20,656 nt of DNA from Nitrospira sp. (GTDB lineage Bacteria; Nitrospirota; Nitrospiria; Nitrospirales; Nitrospiraceae), in NCBI GenBank assembly GCA_025361385.1, contig JANYAJ010000347.1, forward strand, positions 1 through 20,656. Direction: 5' to 3'. The translations under genes and the position numbers were made by a program. The stretch's first letter is position 1; every line of letters starts with the position of its first letter. The notes under the pieces are model-generated. The model was not told the DNA's origin and did no database searches. It saw only the letters and a list, made by a program, of their open reading frames with translations. Positions 13,584 to 20,656 of the stretch are shown here, in pieces.

Positions 13584-15617
13584 ATGAGAAACGTGGGCAG
13601 GGGATTCGCTCTTGTGATGCTGCTGTATGTGGCCGGTTGTGCGACGCCATCGCAGGATGCCAGTCAGGCCGTCGATGCGACCATCGTCACGCTTCCGCAA
13701 GCCGTTCACTTTCAGAGCCTTGAGGGAGCGGATCTGGTCGTGGAGGCAGGCACCTATCGTGTGGAACGTGCGGCGCTGGAAGGACTCACGCTGAAGGCCG
13801 TGGATACCACAGGCATGGCCACGGTCAAAACCGGCCAGACGACCCACGACTTCAAGCTGCGCGGTCCCTTAGCGCTGGTCGCGCCGGAAGGGGGTGACAC
13901 CCGCCACATTGCGCTGTTGTTACCGAGCGGAGAGGCCCTGGATGCTTCCGGCTCGCTCAGTGGAGTCCAGTCCCGCGCCGCATCGTCACCCATGATCTCT
14001 CGCATGGCATTACAGCAATCGGTGCAGGTGCTGAGGCCGACCCAACTCACGTTGTTCGCGATGCCCCCTCCAGACCCCTGTGCCGGGGCCATTCCTCCAG
14101 CTCCCGTCATGACCGCGCCGATACTGTTAAAACCGTTGGCTCCAAACCTGACGAGCAAACAATTCATGGGCCAGTCTGTTCTTCCGCAAGAGTTCGGGCC
14201 AGATCCCATTCCTGACGTCGTGGACTGGCAGCCTAAACAAAAGGTTCCCGCAGGCCGGCAGCTCATTATTCAAGGCCGCAGCCTGGACCCTGCGCGCTTT
14301 GTCGCCAAGATTGGCGAAACCGTCTTGCCGATGGCCACCCAATCTTCCTCGGAAATTTGGCTGACGATTCCGGCAGACCTTCGTGCTGTTGGGATGCCCC
14401 TAGTGGTCTATCACCGAGGTGGGACGCCGCGGACATTGGAACTCAGTTACGAAGTCTTCGACCCGGCCTCCAAAACCACACGTGTCGTGCCGGAAATATT
14501 CAGTCAAGGCGATCTCGTCACTGTTTGTGGAGTCAGCGTCTCGCATCTGCGTTTAAGCGAGTCAGTGAGGACCAACGCGGGGGGCAGTGGGGTTCCCCAG
14601 TATGAGACGAGAACGCTGGCCTTAATTGGAACACCCAACGGACAATATCAGACCTATCACTACTTCGACCTCATCAACCCGATCGCATCGCCTTCCGGCG
14701 ATCGACTGACATTCGTGGTCGGAACGAGTCTGTATAAAGAGATCTTCAGAGCTGCCACTCCGGACGGGAAAGCCGCCTATACCGATATCGTTCCAGATCC
14801 AGCACCGTCGAATCCCGTGACCGGTCCCCTGAGCTTCCACTCGGAAACGAACCCAACCAACAGTCGAGACGTGTTTGCCCCAAATCCCGTAACCTGGCGC
14901 TTGGGTGGACCGAAGATCGCAAAAGTTGGCATGCACCCCAATACACAATTTGGCCTCGGCGAACCATTTTTTATGCAACCGACTATTCTGCCGAATAACA
15001 CCATCTATCCCGGATACGGGGTGGGTCGGATGTTGGTTGTGGAGGGCAGCAACTTGGTGGGCCAGTATCGCATCGGCACAATTCCCGTTCCGCAACTGAG
15101 CCTGCTGTCTTCCGATGAAACGAAGGTAGGCGTGGTGCCGCCTCCTACTGTATTCGGCGGCGAGCTCTGCGGCACGAAGAATGGCGTCACAGGCTGCGGG
15201 CCGACTCCCGTCACAGTTGTGCCGGGGCCAGTGCTGGCGTCCTTGCCCAATTTTCCGCTCGCATTGCGTGTCACCCACACCATCAACGGCTTGCACCTTC
15301 GCCCTTCAGGTGTAGCCGGTCTCACCTATGAACTCTCCGTGCCGGGCCTGATGAATCCTTCGCAACAAATCGCCGGTGGGTCTGCGCCCACTATCGGTCA
15401 ATGCAACATGGCGCTTCAGGTGCTCGAGTATACCGACTCCCGCCTCCAATTCCGCTTCGGCGATCCGGCTGGCCCGGCTCCTAACAGCAGCTGTATGGCG
15501 TTCCTTGCCAACTATTTCGACGCGACCAGTCCTAATCGACCGACGGTGTTCTTGCTGGGAAAATACAACGGCAAACAATTAACCGTCTGGCATCAGCAAT
15601 TTCATCTGACCCAGTAG
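13584..15617 (+). CDS. Large surface lipoprotein with IPT/TIG-like parts
   Basis: A 677-residue predicted lipoprotein, the only plus-strand gene in the central part. The ATG at 13584 has GGAGG five bases upstream and opens a signal peptide ending in VAGC (Cys19). The frame stays open far upstream, but that stretch is antisense to the caspase-like gene. Residues about 36-132 form a domain shared with the 15837-16865 protein, starting LPQAVHF and including AGTYRVE, and ending in SGVQSRA (Arg131). Residues about 210-295 resemble an IPT/TIG fold (VPAGRQLIIQGRSLDPARFVAK, then IWLTIPADLR), and a second such region may lie at about 440-525. Four Cys in the C-terminal third (529, 538, 607, 637) may pair. 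Likely a surface-exposed binding or structural protein. It has its own promoter and a hairpin-rich region downstream. Confidence 0.88.
   Translation: MRNVGRGFALVMLLYVAGCATPSQDASQAVDATIVTLPQAVHFQSLEGADLVVEAGTYRVERAALEGLTLKAVDTTGMATVKTGQTTHDFKLRGPLALVAPEGGDTRHIALLLPSGEALDASGSLSGVQSRAASSPMISRMALQQSVQVLRPTQLTLFAMPPPDPCAGAIPPAPVMTAPILLKPLAPNLTSKQFMGQSVLPQEFGPDPIPDVVDWQPKQKVPAGRQLIIQGRSLDPARFVAKIGETVLPMATQSSSEIWLTIPADLRAVGMPLVVYHRGGTPRTLELSYEVFDPASKTTRVVPEIFSQGDLVTVCGVSVSHLRLSESVRTNAGGSGVPQYETRTLALIGTPNGQYQTYHYFDLINPIASPSGDRLTFVVGTSLYKEIFRAATPDGKAAYTDIVPDPAPSNPVTGPLSFHSETNPTNSRDVFAPNPVTWRLGGPKIAKVGMHPNTQFGLGEPFFMQPTILPNNTIYPGYGVGRMLVVEGSNLVGQYRIGTIPVPQLSLLSSDETKVGVVPPPTVFGGELCGTKNGVTGCGPTPVTVVPGPVLASLPNFPLALRVTHTINGLHLRPSGVAGLTYELSVPGLMNPSQQIAGGSAPTIGQCNMALQVLEYTDSRLQFRFGDPAGPAPNSSCMAFLANYFDATSPNRPTVFLLGKYNGKQLTVWHQQFHLTQ
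13959..13979 (+). other. SR[AG] motif in the plus-strand lipoprotein
   Basis: Encodes SGVQSRA (Arg131), exactly at the end of the N-terminal domain that this protein shares with the 15837-16865 protein. Confidence 0.4.
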
Positions 15618-15638
15618 GTCATTCGGTCGAATCTTGTA

Positions 15639-15669
15639 GGGCCCGCGGCAGGACTCCTGCCGCGGGCCC
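15639..15669 (+). terminator. Strong GC hairpin in the convergent gap
   Basis: A perfect 14-base-pair stem (GGGCCCGCGGCAGG and its complement) closes a three-base loop, 21 bases beyond the stop codon of the plus-strand gene. Neither side has a T-run, so it may block or pause transcription from both directions without being a classic intrinsic terminator. Confidence 0.6.
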
Positions 15670-15680
15670 GCTCATTCTGA

Positions 15681-15705
15681 TGACCGTGAACGGTCATGTT
15701 TTCTT
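15681..15705 (+). terminator. Candidate intrinsic terminator of the plus-strand lipoprotein gene
   Basis: TGACCG and CGGTCA form a six-pair stem around a TGAA loop, followed by the T-rich TGTTTTCTT. The stem is short but the T-tract suits a plus-strand terminator working with the larger hairpin just upstream. The rest of the gap to 15836 contains no gene that I can support. Confidence 0.5.
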
Positions 15706-15836
15706 ACTGGCCAGGCATGCGGGCTTCTGCCTGCCTCCTTAAAACTGATGGGCAGGGCAGTCGATGGATACGTGGCCACCACGAGTTTCCAGGCGCGGGA
15801 GAGGTGAACGGGAAGATTACGTGGGTTGCGGCGAAA

Positions 15837-16865
15837 CTATTGTAGGGTATACCCAATCCGGATCGGACTGATCTTATGGCCGGGGGTCGGTTTGGCCGTC
15901 ATGAAAACATATACCAGATAGCCCATGTCGCGGTTGACGACGGGAATGGCCAAGTTGCTTGCGGCGACGAATGTGCTTCCGAACCTCGAGGCGCACTCAC
16001 TTCTCATATTGACGTCGATGAGAGAGTCACCAGGCGGTTGGGATCCCATGGTGGTCGTTCCCAAACTCAGTCTGTGGCCCAGAAGCCCAATCTGAATGTC
16101 CTCATCAATGACATCGTAGGCCAAAACTGCGACTTCACGGATCATGGCGCCGTCCGGCAGTTGCACCGGCGCGGCCAATCTTGTGGCATAGGTGCCCGAC
16201 GGCGCAGTCAACGTGAGCATCGTCCCCAGAATATTGCTTTGCTCGTCGACGGCGATCGGCGTAATCGGCGCTCCTGTGTTTGTTTTGACATTCTCGAACA
16301 GCAAGCTGCTCGCCAATGTCAGAGGAGAGATCGTGATGTAATGCGTGGGGGGAACCGGCTGGGCTGCCAGAATATTTGCCGGCCGAGCAGACACTGAACA
16401 GGGCTTGGTTGGAACCATCGTCCCCACGACCGAGGTTGCGCTCGTATATTTCTTCAATGCCGTGGCCGACACAAGGGCTGGCCCCCTGCTCAGTATCCCG
16501 CTCGGCGATCCCTTCGCGTCCAGTGTGGTGCCTCCAGGCTGAAGCCACACAAGATGATGTTCGTCCGTCCCAAGAGGAATTGACAGGGCCAGCGGTGCGG
16601 TGAGGGCCTCCTCGTGTGTTCCGGCTGTTGTGGCAAGTTGGAGTACAGACTTGCCATCTGTTGGTATTAAGGTAAGCCATGTCTCATGAGCTTCCACGCG
16701 GTAGGTTCCGGAAGCTGCGACGAGATCTTGTCCTTGGGTATCGAGGAAATGCACCGCCTGCGAGAGCTCAACGAACACTGAGGGAATCTCTGCCCCTGCC
16801 GCAATGGGCATTCCAAATGCCAGGCTCCATACGAATACACCGATGGCCCATCGCTGCCGTTTCAT
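15837..16865 (-). CDS. Exported protein sharing an N-terminal domain with the 13584-15617 lipoprotein
   Basis: A 342-residue exported protein; family not recognised. The ATG at 16865 follows GGAGG closely (three bases) and gives a signal peptide with core at about 7-22 and likely cleavage after AAGA (25). An ATG four codons upstream lacks a binding site. Residues about 33-128 align with the N-terminal domain of the plus-strand lipoprotein: LSQAVHF, QDLVAASGTYRVE, APLALSIPLG, and the end SGILSRG (Arg127). The C-terminal two thirds do not match that protein; they alternate strand-forming residues with two Cys (near 156 and 293) and end in ISPIRIGYTLQ. Last gene of the second minus-strand operon, 44 bases after its upstream neighbour. 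Confidence 0.83.
   Translation of the reverse strand: MKRQRWAIGVFVWSLAFGMPIAAGAEIPSVFVELSQAVHFLDTQGQDLVAASGTYRVEAHETWLTLIPTDGKSVLQLATTAGTHEEALTAPLALSIPLGTDEHHLVWLQPGGTTLDAKGSPSGILSRGPALVSATALKKYTSATSVVGTMVPTKPCSVSARPANILAAQPVPPTHYITISPLTLASSLLFENVKTNTGAPITPIAVDEQSNILGTMLTLTAPSGTYATRLAAPVQLPDGAMIREVAVLAYDVIDEDIQIGLLGHRLSLGTTTMGSQPPGDSLIDVNMRSECASRFGSTFVAASNLAIPVVNRDMGYLVYVFMTAKPTPGHKISPIRIGYTLQ
16482..16502 (-). other. SR[AG] motif in the 15837-16865 protein
   Basis: Encodes SGILSRG (Arg127), at the end of the shared N-terminal domain, the same place as in the plus-strand lipoprotein. Confidence 0.4.
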
Positions 16866-16909
16866 AGACCTCCGCATGTCGCGTTGTGCTCTGTACTAAC
16901 CCTCATCCG

Positions 16910-17812
16910 CTACGGACGCGGCAGGTACGTTACCACAAAGTCAGTTCCTTGGAACTCGGAGTGCAGGATCTCGATCCTGGCTGGGCTCATGGGGTTGATG
17001 CCGGCCTTGGTTAACAGATCGGCGCGCACGAGCTGAAAGACCTGTTGCTCAAACTGCATGCGAGTTTGGGGTTGGAGCAGCAACTCCCGCATGCCGTTCT
17101 CCAACGCGGGCTGAATCTGTTTGAAGTAGTCGACCGCGGCTTTGCAAATATTCACCGGGAAAATGACATCGAAGAAGTGCGTGCATTTCTCCGCTTCTTT
17201 TACGGCCCCTGTCACGGCAATGCGAAGGGAGTGATACGTCGGCAATGCTCGCTGATCGATGGTCGGTGTCAGGAAGACATCAATGAGCACCTTCTCCGCC
17301 ACGAGATCGCTGAGCGCACTGTCTCCCTCACCCGTATAGTCTTTATAGTATGTTTTGAACTGGATGACCGGAATGATGAACTGGAGTCGGAGTTCCACGC
17401 CTTCCGTCGTCACAATGGGAGGGTTCGATGCCCCGGTGACATGGATGAATGACTTTTGCCCGTTCCCGGCTTCGTATGTGTATTTTTCCAGCGCAATGCG
17501 TCCCGCAAGGCCACGACCCAGGGAAAAATTCGTGTCTAGCGGGCTTCGCATATTGCCTAGCTGGATAAACGACTTTGTCGGGTCTCCAAGAATCACCGTA
17601 AAGGGAATGACCTTCGTGATGGATCCAGGCGGTCCGCTGGATTGCGGTGGCATGGCTGGTTGTCCAGGCATCTGCGCTGGTGGTTGAGCGGGCACAGGAA
17701 AGGGCGCCGGAGCCGGCTGCGGCGGGCGAGGGGGAAATACTTGGGCCATCGCGATCGAACTCGAGAAGATCAGTCCCACCGTGATCCCGATCAATCTACG
17801 GGAGATGTGCAT
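16910..17812 (-). CDS. Exported Pro-rich protein of unknown function
   Basis: A 300-residue exported protein; I do not recognise the family. The ATG at 17812 follows AGGG by eight bases. The signal peptide ends in SIAMAQ (cleavage near residue 23), followed by a Pro/Gln/Ala-rich segment at about 25-65 that probably spans to the folded part. The body (about 68-300) is strand-rich to about 190, then helical with Cys near 223 and 238 that could pair, and ends in a strand FVVTYLPRP. It has no SR[AG] motif of the type seen in its neighbours. It is 19 bases after the DUF4384 gene and 44 bases before the next, so it is cotranscribed with both and may act with them. Confidence 0.82.
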   Translation of the reverse strand: MHISRRLIGITVGLIFSSSIAMAQVFPPRPPQPAPAPFPVPAQPPAQMPGQPAMPPQSSGPPGSITKVIPFTVILGDPTKSFIQLGNMRSPLDTNFSLGRGLAGRIALEKYTYEAGNGQKSFIHVTGASNPPIVTTEGVELRLQFIIPVIQFKTYYKDYTGEGDSALSDLVAEKVLIDVFLTPTIDQRALPTYHSLRIAVTGAVKEAEKCTHFFDVIFPVNICKAAVDYFKQIQPALENGMRELLLQPQTRMQFEQQVFQLVRADLLTKAGINPMSPARIEILHSEFQGTDFVVTYLPRP

Positions 17813-17831
17813 AGCGATATCCCTCTCTCAC

Positions 17832-19613
17832 TTATTCGTGTTTAAACCAGCGGGTGACGGTCACATCTTGCCCTGGCTGACTGGCCATATACGAGAGCGG
17901 GGTCACTTGTGTGGCGCTGCCGGTTTCGTCTTTCACTGTGATTATTCCCCGAGTTTTCGTCGCGCCCACGCCTCGTGGAATAACAGGCGGTTCTTCGACT
18001 TTTGCCACGATAGTGCTAGTGGGACGTACTTCAGCCGCCATCTTGGCCAGGCTCTCCTCCAAGTCTGCTCGGCGATTCGCCGAGGCGACGACATAAAATG
18101 TTTCAATTCCCTTTATCTGATCGAGACTGAACCAGTAGGGCCCTTCTGGAAACGCCACTTCTTGATCCTTTTTCACCGGGTTTGTCGTCGTGCCCGCTTT
18201 GGCAGGGAAGACCGGTTCCGCCCACGCTGATCCATCGATTGAGACGATATAGACATAACAATCGCAGCTTGTGCGTACCACCAACTTGAACTTGTCTCCG
18301 GCGTCTTTTTTCCCACCACCGTCTGTGAGTACGTCGCCATCGTTCATCAACACGACTTCTTTGCCTTTGGCGGTTTGTTTCTGACGAATCAGCGCCACAT
18401 CGATGGCGACTGGATCAGCAGGCACTCCACGAGGATAGATCCCGGCTCCTCCGTAGGGTTGTCCCCCGTACGGCTGAGGTTGCCCAGCTGCACCATATCC
18501 GCCATATGCCTGCGGCGGCGGCTGTTGCTGTTGTGGTGGAGCTCCGTACGGCGATGGAGTGCCATATCCGGGCTGCGCTTGGCCATACCCAGATTGTGCC
18601 TGGCCGTATCCTGGCTGTGTCTGGCCATATCCTGGCTGCGCTTGGCCATAACCTGGCTGCGTTGCTGCGCCAGCCCCATAGGGATTATTCGGATCGTAAC
18701 CCGCTTGTGGCAGAGACGCCGCCCCTCCATACGGATTGGTGCTTCCATAGGGATTGGCCTGACCTGGCTGACCAGGCAGTCCAGTGTTTCCATACGGATT
18801 TTGTGTGCCATAGGGATTCGACGTTCCGTACGGTTGATTGGTCGAACCATAGGGGTTCTGTTGGCCCGGCTGTGTTTGGTACCCGCTGTTGCCATAGGGG
18901 TTTTGCGACCCGTACGGATTCTGAGCGGCGGCGGGATTTGGAGACTGCCCGTACGGCGATGGTGTTCCATAGGGAGCGGCTGGCTGTCCGTATGGATTCT
19001 GCGCCCCTGCTCCATAGGGATTATTCGGGTCGTAGGCACTGGTTTGTTGGCCTGGGTACGTCTGCTGCCCGGGATATTGCTGTTGGGGCATGCCTGGCTG
19101 TCCGGCATAGCCGGGGGCTGCTCCATAGGGATTGGCCTGTGCGCCGCCTGGATAGGCCATGGCACCAGGGTTCTGAGCGCCGGCTCCATAGGGATTATTC
19201 GGATCGTAGGCGCCGGCTTGTCCAGGGTAGGTCTGTGGCCCGGGATATTGTAGTTGGGACGTGCCCGGCTGTCCTTGAGGCGCTGGTTGCCCGGGAAAAC
19301 CAGGCTGGCCTTGAAATCCCGGTTGGCCTTGAGGTCCCAGTTGACCCGGCATACCAGGCCCTGCCATTGCCGTCGGAGGAAGGCCCTGCATATAGGGACT
19401 GGCCATGCGATTCACGAGATTGCTGAGGTTGTCGCGATGCTTGGATCCGTAATTGGACAGACTGGTTTGGAAGAGATTCTTTGCAAACTCAAAGGCTATT
19501 GGGACGAGGAACGGCGCGGCTGCGCAGGAGCTGAGGAGGAGGGTACCCACGAGGGCCATCGTCATGCCTTGTTGATATATTCTGAGCGTTCTCATTCGTC
19601 CATATCGCATCAT
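17832..19613 (-). CDS. DUF4384 lipoprotein with long Gly/Pro/Tyr/Gln repeat region
   Basis: A 593-residue predicted lipoprotein, first gene of the second minus-strand operon. The ATG at 19613 has GGAG seven bases upstream. The hydrophobic segment ends in LLSSC (Cys30) after an unusually long basic start; the ATG at Met17 would give a shorter one. Residues about 75-390 are low-complexity: first GQPG-type units, then many NPYG and GYGQ units. Residues about 391-593 carry a DUF4384 domain, seen in VRTSCDCYVYIVSIDG, AEPVFPAKAG, VAFPEGPYWFSLDQIKG and FYVVASANRR. DUF4384 domains are often found with caspase-like or kinase domains in exported or signalling proteins; here the domain stands in a protein without a peptidase, but near two. 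Arg-Gly sites (YPRGV, IPRGV, KTRGI) flank the domain. The repeats may form a flexible or aggregating surface stalk. Confidence 0.88.
   Translation of the reverse strand: MMRYGRMRTLRIYQQGMTMALVGTLLLSSCAAAPFLVPIAFEFAKNLFQTSLSNYGSKHRDNLSNLVNRMASPYMQGLPPTAMAGPGMPGQLGPQGQPGFQGQPGFPGQPAPQGQPGTSQLQYPGPQTYPGQAGAYDPNNPYGAGAQNPGAMAYPGGAQANPYGAAPGYAGQPGMPQQQYPGQQTYPGQQTSAYDPNNPYGAGAQNPYGQPAAPYGTPSPYGQSPNPAAAQNPYGSQNPYGNSGYQTQPGQQNPYGSTNQPYGTSNPYGTQNPYGNTGLPGQPGQANPYGSTNPYGGAASLPQAGYDPNNPYGAGAATQPGYGQAQPGYGQTQPGYGQAQSGYGQAQPGYGTPSPYGAPPQQQQPPPQAYGGYGAAGQPQPYGGQPYGGAGIYPRGVPADPVAIDVALIRQKQTAKGKEVVLMNDGDVLTDGGGKKDAGDKFKLVVRTSCDCYVYIVSIDGSAWAEPVFPAKAGTTTNPVKKDQEVAFPEGPYWFSLDQIKGIETFYVVASANRRADLEESLAKMAAEVRPTSTIVAKVEEPPVIPRGVGATKTRGIITVKDETGSATQVTPLSYMASQPGQDVTVTRWFKHE
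18450..19370 (-). repeat. In-frame NPYG/GYGQ/GQPG coding repeats
   Basis: Degenerate short repeats encode Gly-, Pro-, Tyr-, Asn- and Gln-rich units: about a dozen NPYG units, a block of tandem GYGQ-type units near 18560-18665 and GQPG-type units near 19260-19340. The period varies and all changes stay in frame, so this is a coding repeat likely to vary in length between strains. Confidence 0.8.
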
Positions 19614-19672
19614 CGGTGATCTCCGTGCTCTTGTCCCGTAGGTCGAGGCGCGTCGGCGGAAGGTTCATGGGC

Positions 19673-19701
19673 ATTGTAGACTGGCCTCGAAGGAGGGTCA
19701 A
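19673..19701 (-). promoter_or_regulatory. Sigma-70-type promoter of the second minus-strand operon
   Basis: On the minus strand TTGACC (19696-19701; 5 of 6) is followed after exactly 17 bases by TACAAT (19673-19678; 5 of 6). The transcript would start about 50 bases before the ATG at 19613. It drives the DUF4384 gene and the two genes behind it and is divergent from the sigma factor gene. Confidence 0.65.
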
Positions 19702-19795
19702 TCAAACCTCGTCCTATTGAGGGGCCGGGACAAATGTGTTAGAGCAAGGGCGCGATTCGGTCCTGCTCCTCTCTCCACATTGAACGAATGACGCT

Positions 19796-20374
19796 ATGGA
19801 CGCGACTCACTGGCACGATGTCTCAGACCCTGATCTACTGGCCGCAGTGGCCGGCCATGACGCCGCAGCGTTTGAACGCCTCTATCAACTCTACGAGAAA
19901 CGCGTTTATCAATATGTGTGCACCCTGGTCTACGATCCCACGCTGGCAGAAGAAGTGGTGGGGGATGCCATGATGGCAGTATGGCGCGGCGCCGGAAGCT
20001 TTTCCCGTTCTTCGCGTGTGTCGACCTGGATTTTCGGGATTGCGCGGCATAAGGCGCTGGATGCGCTCCGGCGCACCGGGCGCCATTATCATGATGTAGC
20101 GTTGGATGAGGCGCTAGAATTGCCCAATGGTCAAGAAGGTCCTGCGGAGTCGGTCAATCGGAAGCAAGTGACCTCGTTAACGCAGCTCGCCTTGCAGACA
20201 CTCTCGCGGGAGCATCAGGAGGTGCTTCGTCTCGTGTTTTACGAAGAGCTGCCGTATGAAGAGATTGCGGAGCTGCTGTCGATCCCGACCAATACGGTCA
20301 AAACCCGCGTGTATTACGCCAAGCAACGTCTCAAACATCATCTTCAGCAACTTGCCCAGGATGAGCGAGTCTAA
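19796..20374 (+). CDS. ECF-family RNA polymerase sigma factor
   Basis: A 192-residue sigma-70 family factor of the extracytoplasmic-function type. Region 2 spans about 20-95 (FERLYQLYEKRVYQYV, AEEVVGDAMMAVWRGA, STWIFGIARHKALDALRR) and region 4 about 135-188 (LSREHQEVLRLVFYEELPYEEIAELL, TNTVKTRVYYAKQRLK). There is no region 1 or 3, which is typical. The ATG at 19796 has a poor ribosome binding site, but the protein begins where family members do. The next gene, a zinc-finger anti-sigma factor, starts on the base after its stop, the usual pairing in which the anti-sigma holds the factor until an envelope signal arrives. Divergent from the exported-protein operon, which may be a target; no ECF-type promoter consensus was recognised there. 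Confidence 0.95.
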   Translation: MDATHWHDVSDPDLLAAVAGHDAAAFERLYQLYEKRVYQYVCTLVYDPTLAEEVVGDAMMAVWRGAGSFSRSSRVSTWIFGIARHKALDALRRTGRHYHDVALDEALELPNGQEGPAESVNRKQVTSLTQLALQTLSREHQEVLRLVFYEELPYEEIAELLSIPTNTVKTRVYYAKQRLKHHLQQLAQDERV

Positions 20375-20656
20375 ATGGTAGAACCAGATTCACAGGATCA
20401 TCCCATCCATGCTGAGGGAGCCCTTTTACCTTGGTATCTGAATGGCACCCTCCAGGAGGATGAGCGTCGTCACGTTGACCAGCATCTTTCAGCCTGTGCG
20501 GCCTGTCGTGCGGAGCTGGAGGAATTGACGCAGCTGAATGTGCAGTTGCATGAGGTGTATGTGGCACAGTCCGAACCGTCGACCGGGATTCAACGGGCCG
20601 TGCGTGTACTGGTCCAACGAGAGACTTCCGAGAAGGACACCAAGCCTGTGACGGGT
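20375..20656 (+). CDS. Zinc-finger anti-sigma factor, 3' part beyond the window
   Basis: The first 94 codons of an anti-sigma factor. The ATG follows the sigma factor stop codon directly, so translation is probably coupled. The N-terminal zinc-binding anti-sigma fold is visible: LLPWYLNGTLQEDERRHVDQ, then His37-x3-Cys41-x2-Cys44 (HLSACAAC), with an earlier His (9 or 12) as a possible further ligand. The frame is open at the window edge. A transmembrane segment and a periplasmic part, usual in this family, would lie beyond the window and cannot be judged. Confidence 0.9.
   Translation, partial: MVEPDSQDHPIHAEGALLPWYLNGTLQEDERRHVDQHLSACAACRAELEELTQLNVQLHEVYVAQSEPSTGIQRAVRVLVQRETSEKDTKPVTG

Noticed and set aside
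18375..19426. Plus-strand open frames of about 300 codons, and a possible CRISPR array in the same place
   Set aside because: Both are by-products of in-frame coding repeats on the minus strand. The repeats are short, degenerate and without spacers of constant length.
1..20656. tRNA, rRNA, insertion sequences, integrases or attachment sites
   Set aside because: Nothing in either strand resembled these; no transposase-like protein or flanking direct repeats were seen.

Overview
This reads as a stretch of a moderately high-GC, Gram-negative bacterial chromosome that encodes almost only exported proteins: eleven of the thirteen complete or near-complete genes begin with a signal peptide or lipobox. 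Two predicted clan CD cysteine peptidases (a TPR-CHAT lipoprotein and a caspase-like protein) sit among lipoproteins, IPT/TIG-type beta domains and a DUF4384 protein. The style recalls Nitrospirota, but that is an impression only; there is no marker gene here.

Layout. (1) Minus-strand run 10381 to 1, likely one operon: three tandem paralogs (8891-10381, 7137-8849, 5430-7094; beta domain, Gln-rich helix, IPT/TIG-like domain and a conserved C-terminal module ending in PDG[IV]VVP), a 289-aa lipoprotein (4496-5365), the TPR-CHAT lipoprotein (1780-4506), a Cys-containing secreted protein (103-1692) and the possible start of another gene at the left edge. (2) A gap of about 600 bases (10397-10995) with no convincing gene. 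(3) A CsgG-like lipoprotein (10996-11601, minus) with its own promoter, then a caspase-like protein fused to a CsgG-like C-terminal domain (11767-13314, minus). (4) A divergent control region and a plus-strand 677-aa lipoprotein (13584-15617). (5) A hairpin-rich convergent gap. (6) A second minus-strand operon read from a good promoter near 19690: DUF4384 lipoprotein with a long NPYG-type repeat region (17832-19613), a Pro-rich secreted protein (16910-17812) and a secreted protein (15837-16865) that shares its N-terminal domain with the plus-strand lipoprotein. (7) Divergently, an ECF sigma factor (19796-20374) abutting a zinc-finger anti-sigma factor cut by the window end.

How it may work together (inference). 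The most striking signal is a short motif, [GS][DEG][IV]x[ST]R[AG], found nine times in six of the exported proteins, usually just after the signal peptide or at a domain boundary. Many clan CD peptidases of the metacaspase, separase and clostripain types cut after Arg, and both peptidases here are predicted to be exported. A testable idea is an envelope proteolytic system in which the CHAT and caspase-like enzymes process neighbouring surface proteins at these Arg sites, possibly under control of the ECF sigma/anti-sigma pair. Nothing in the sequence proves processing.
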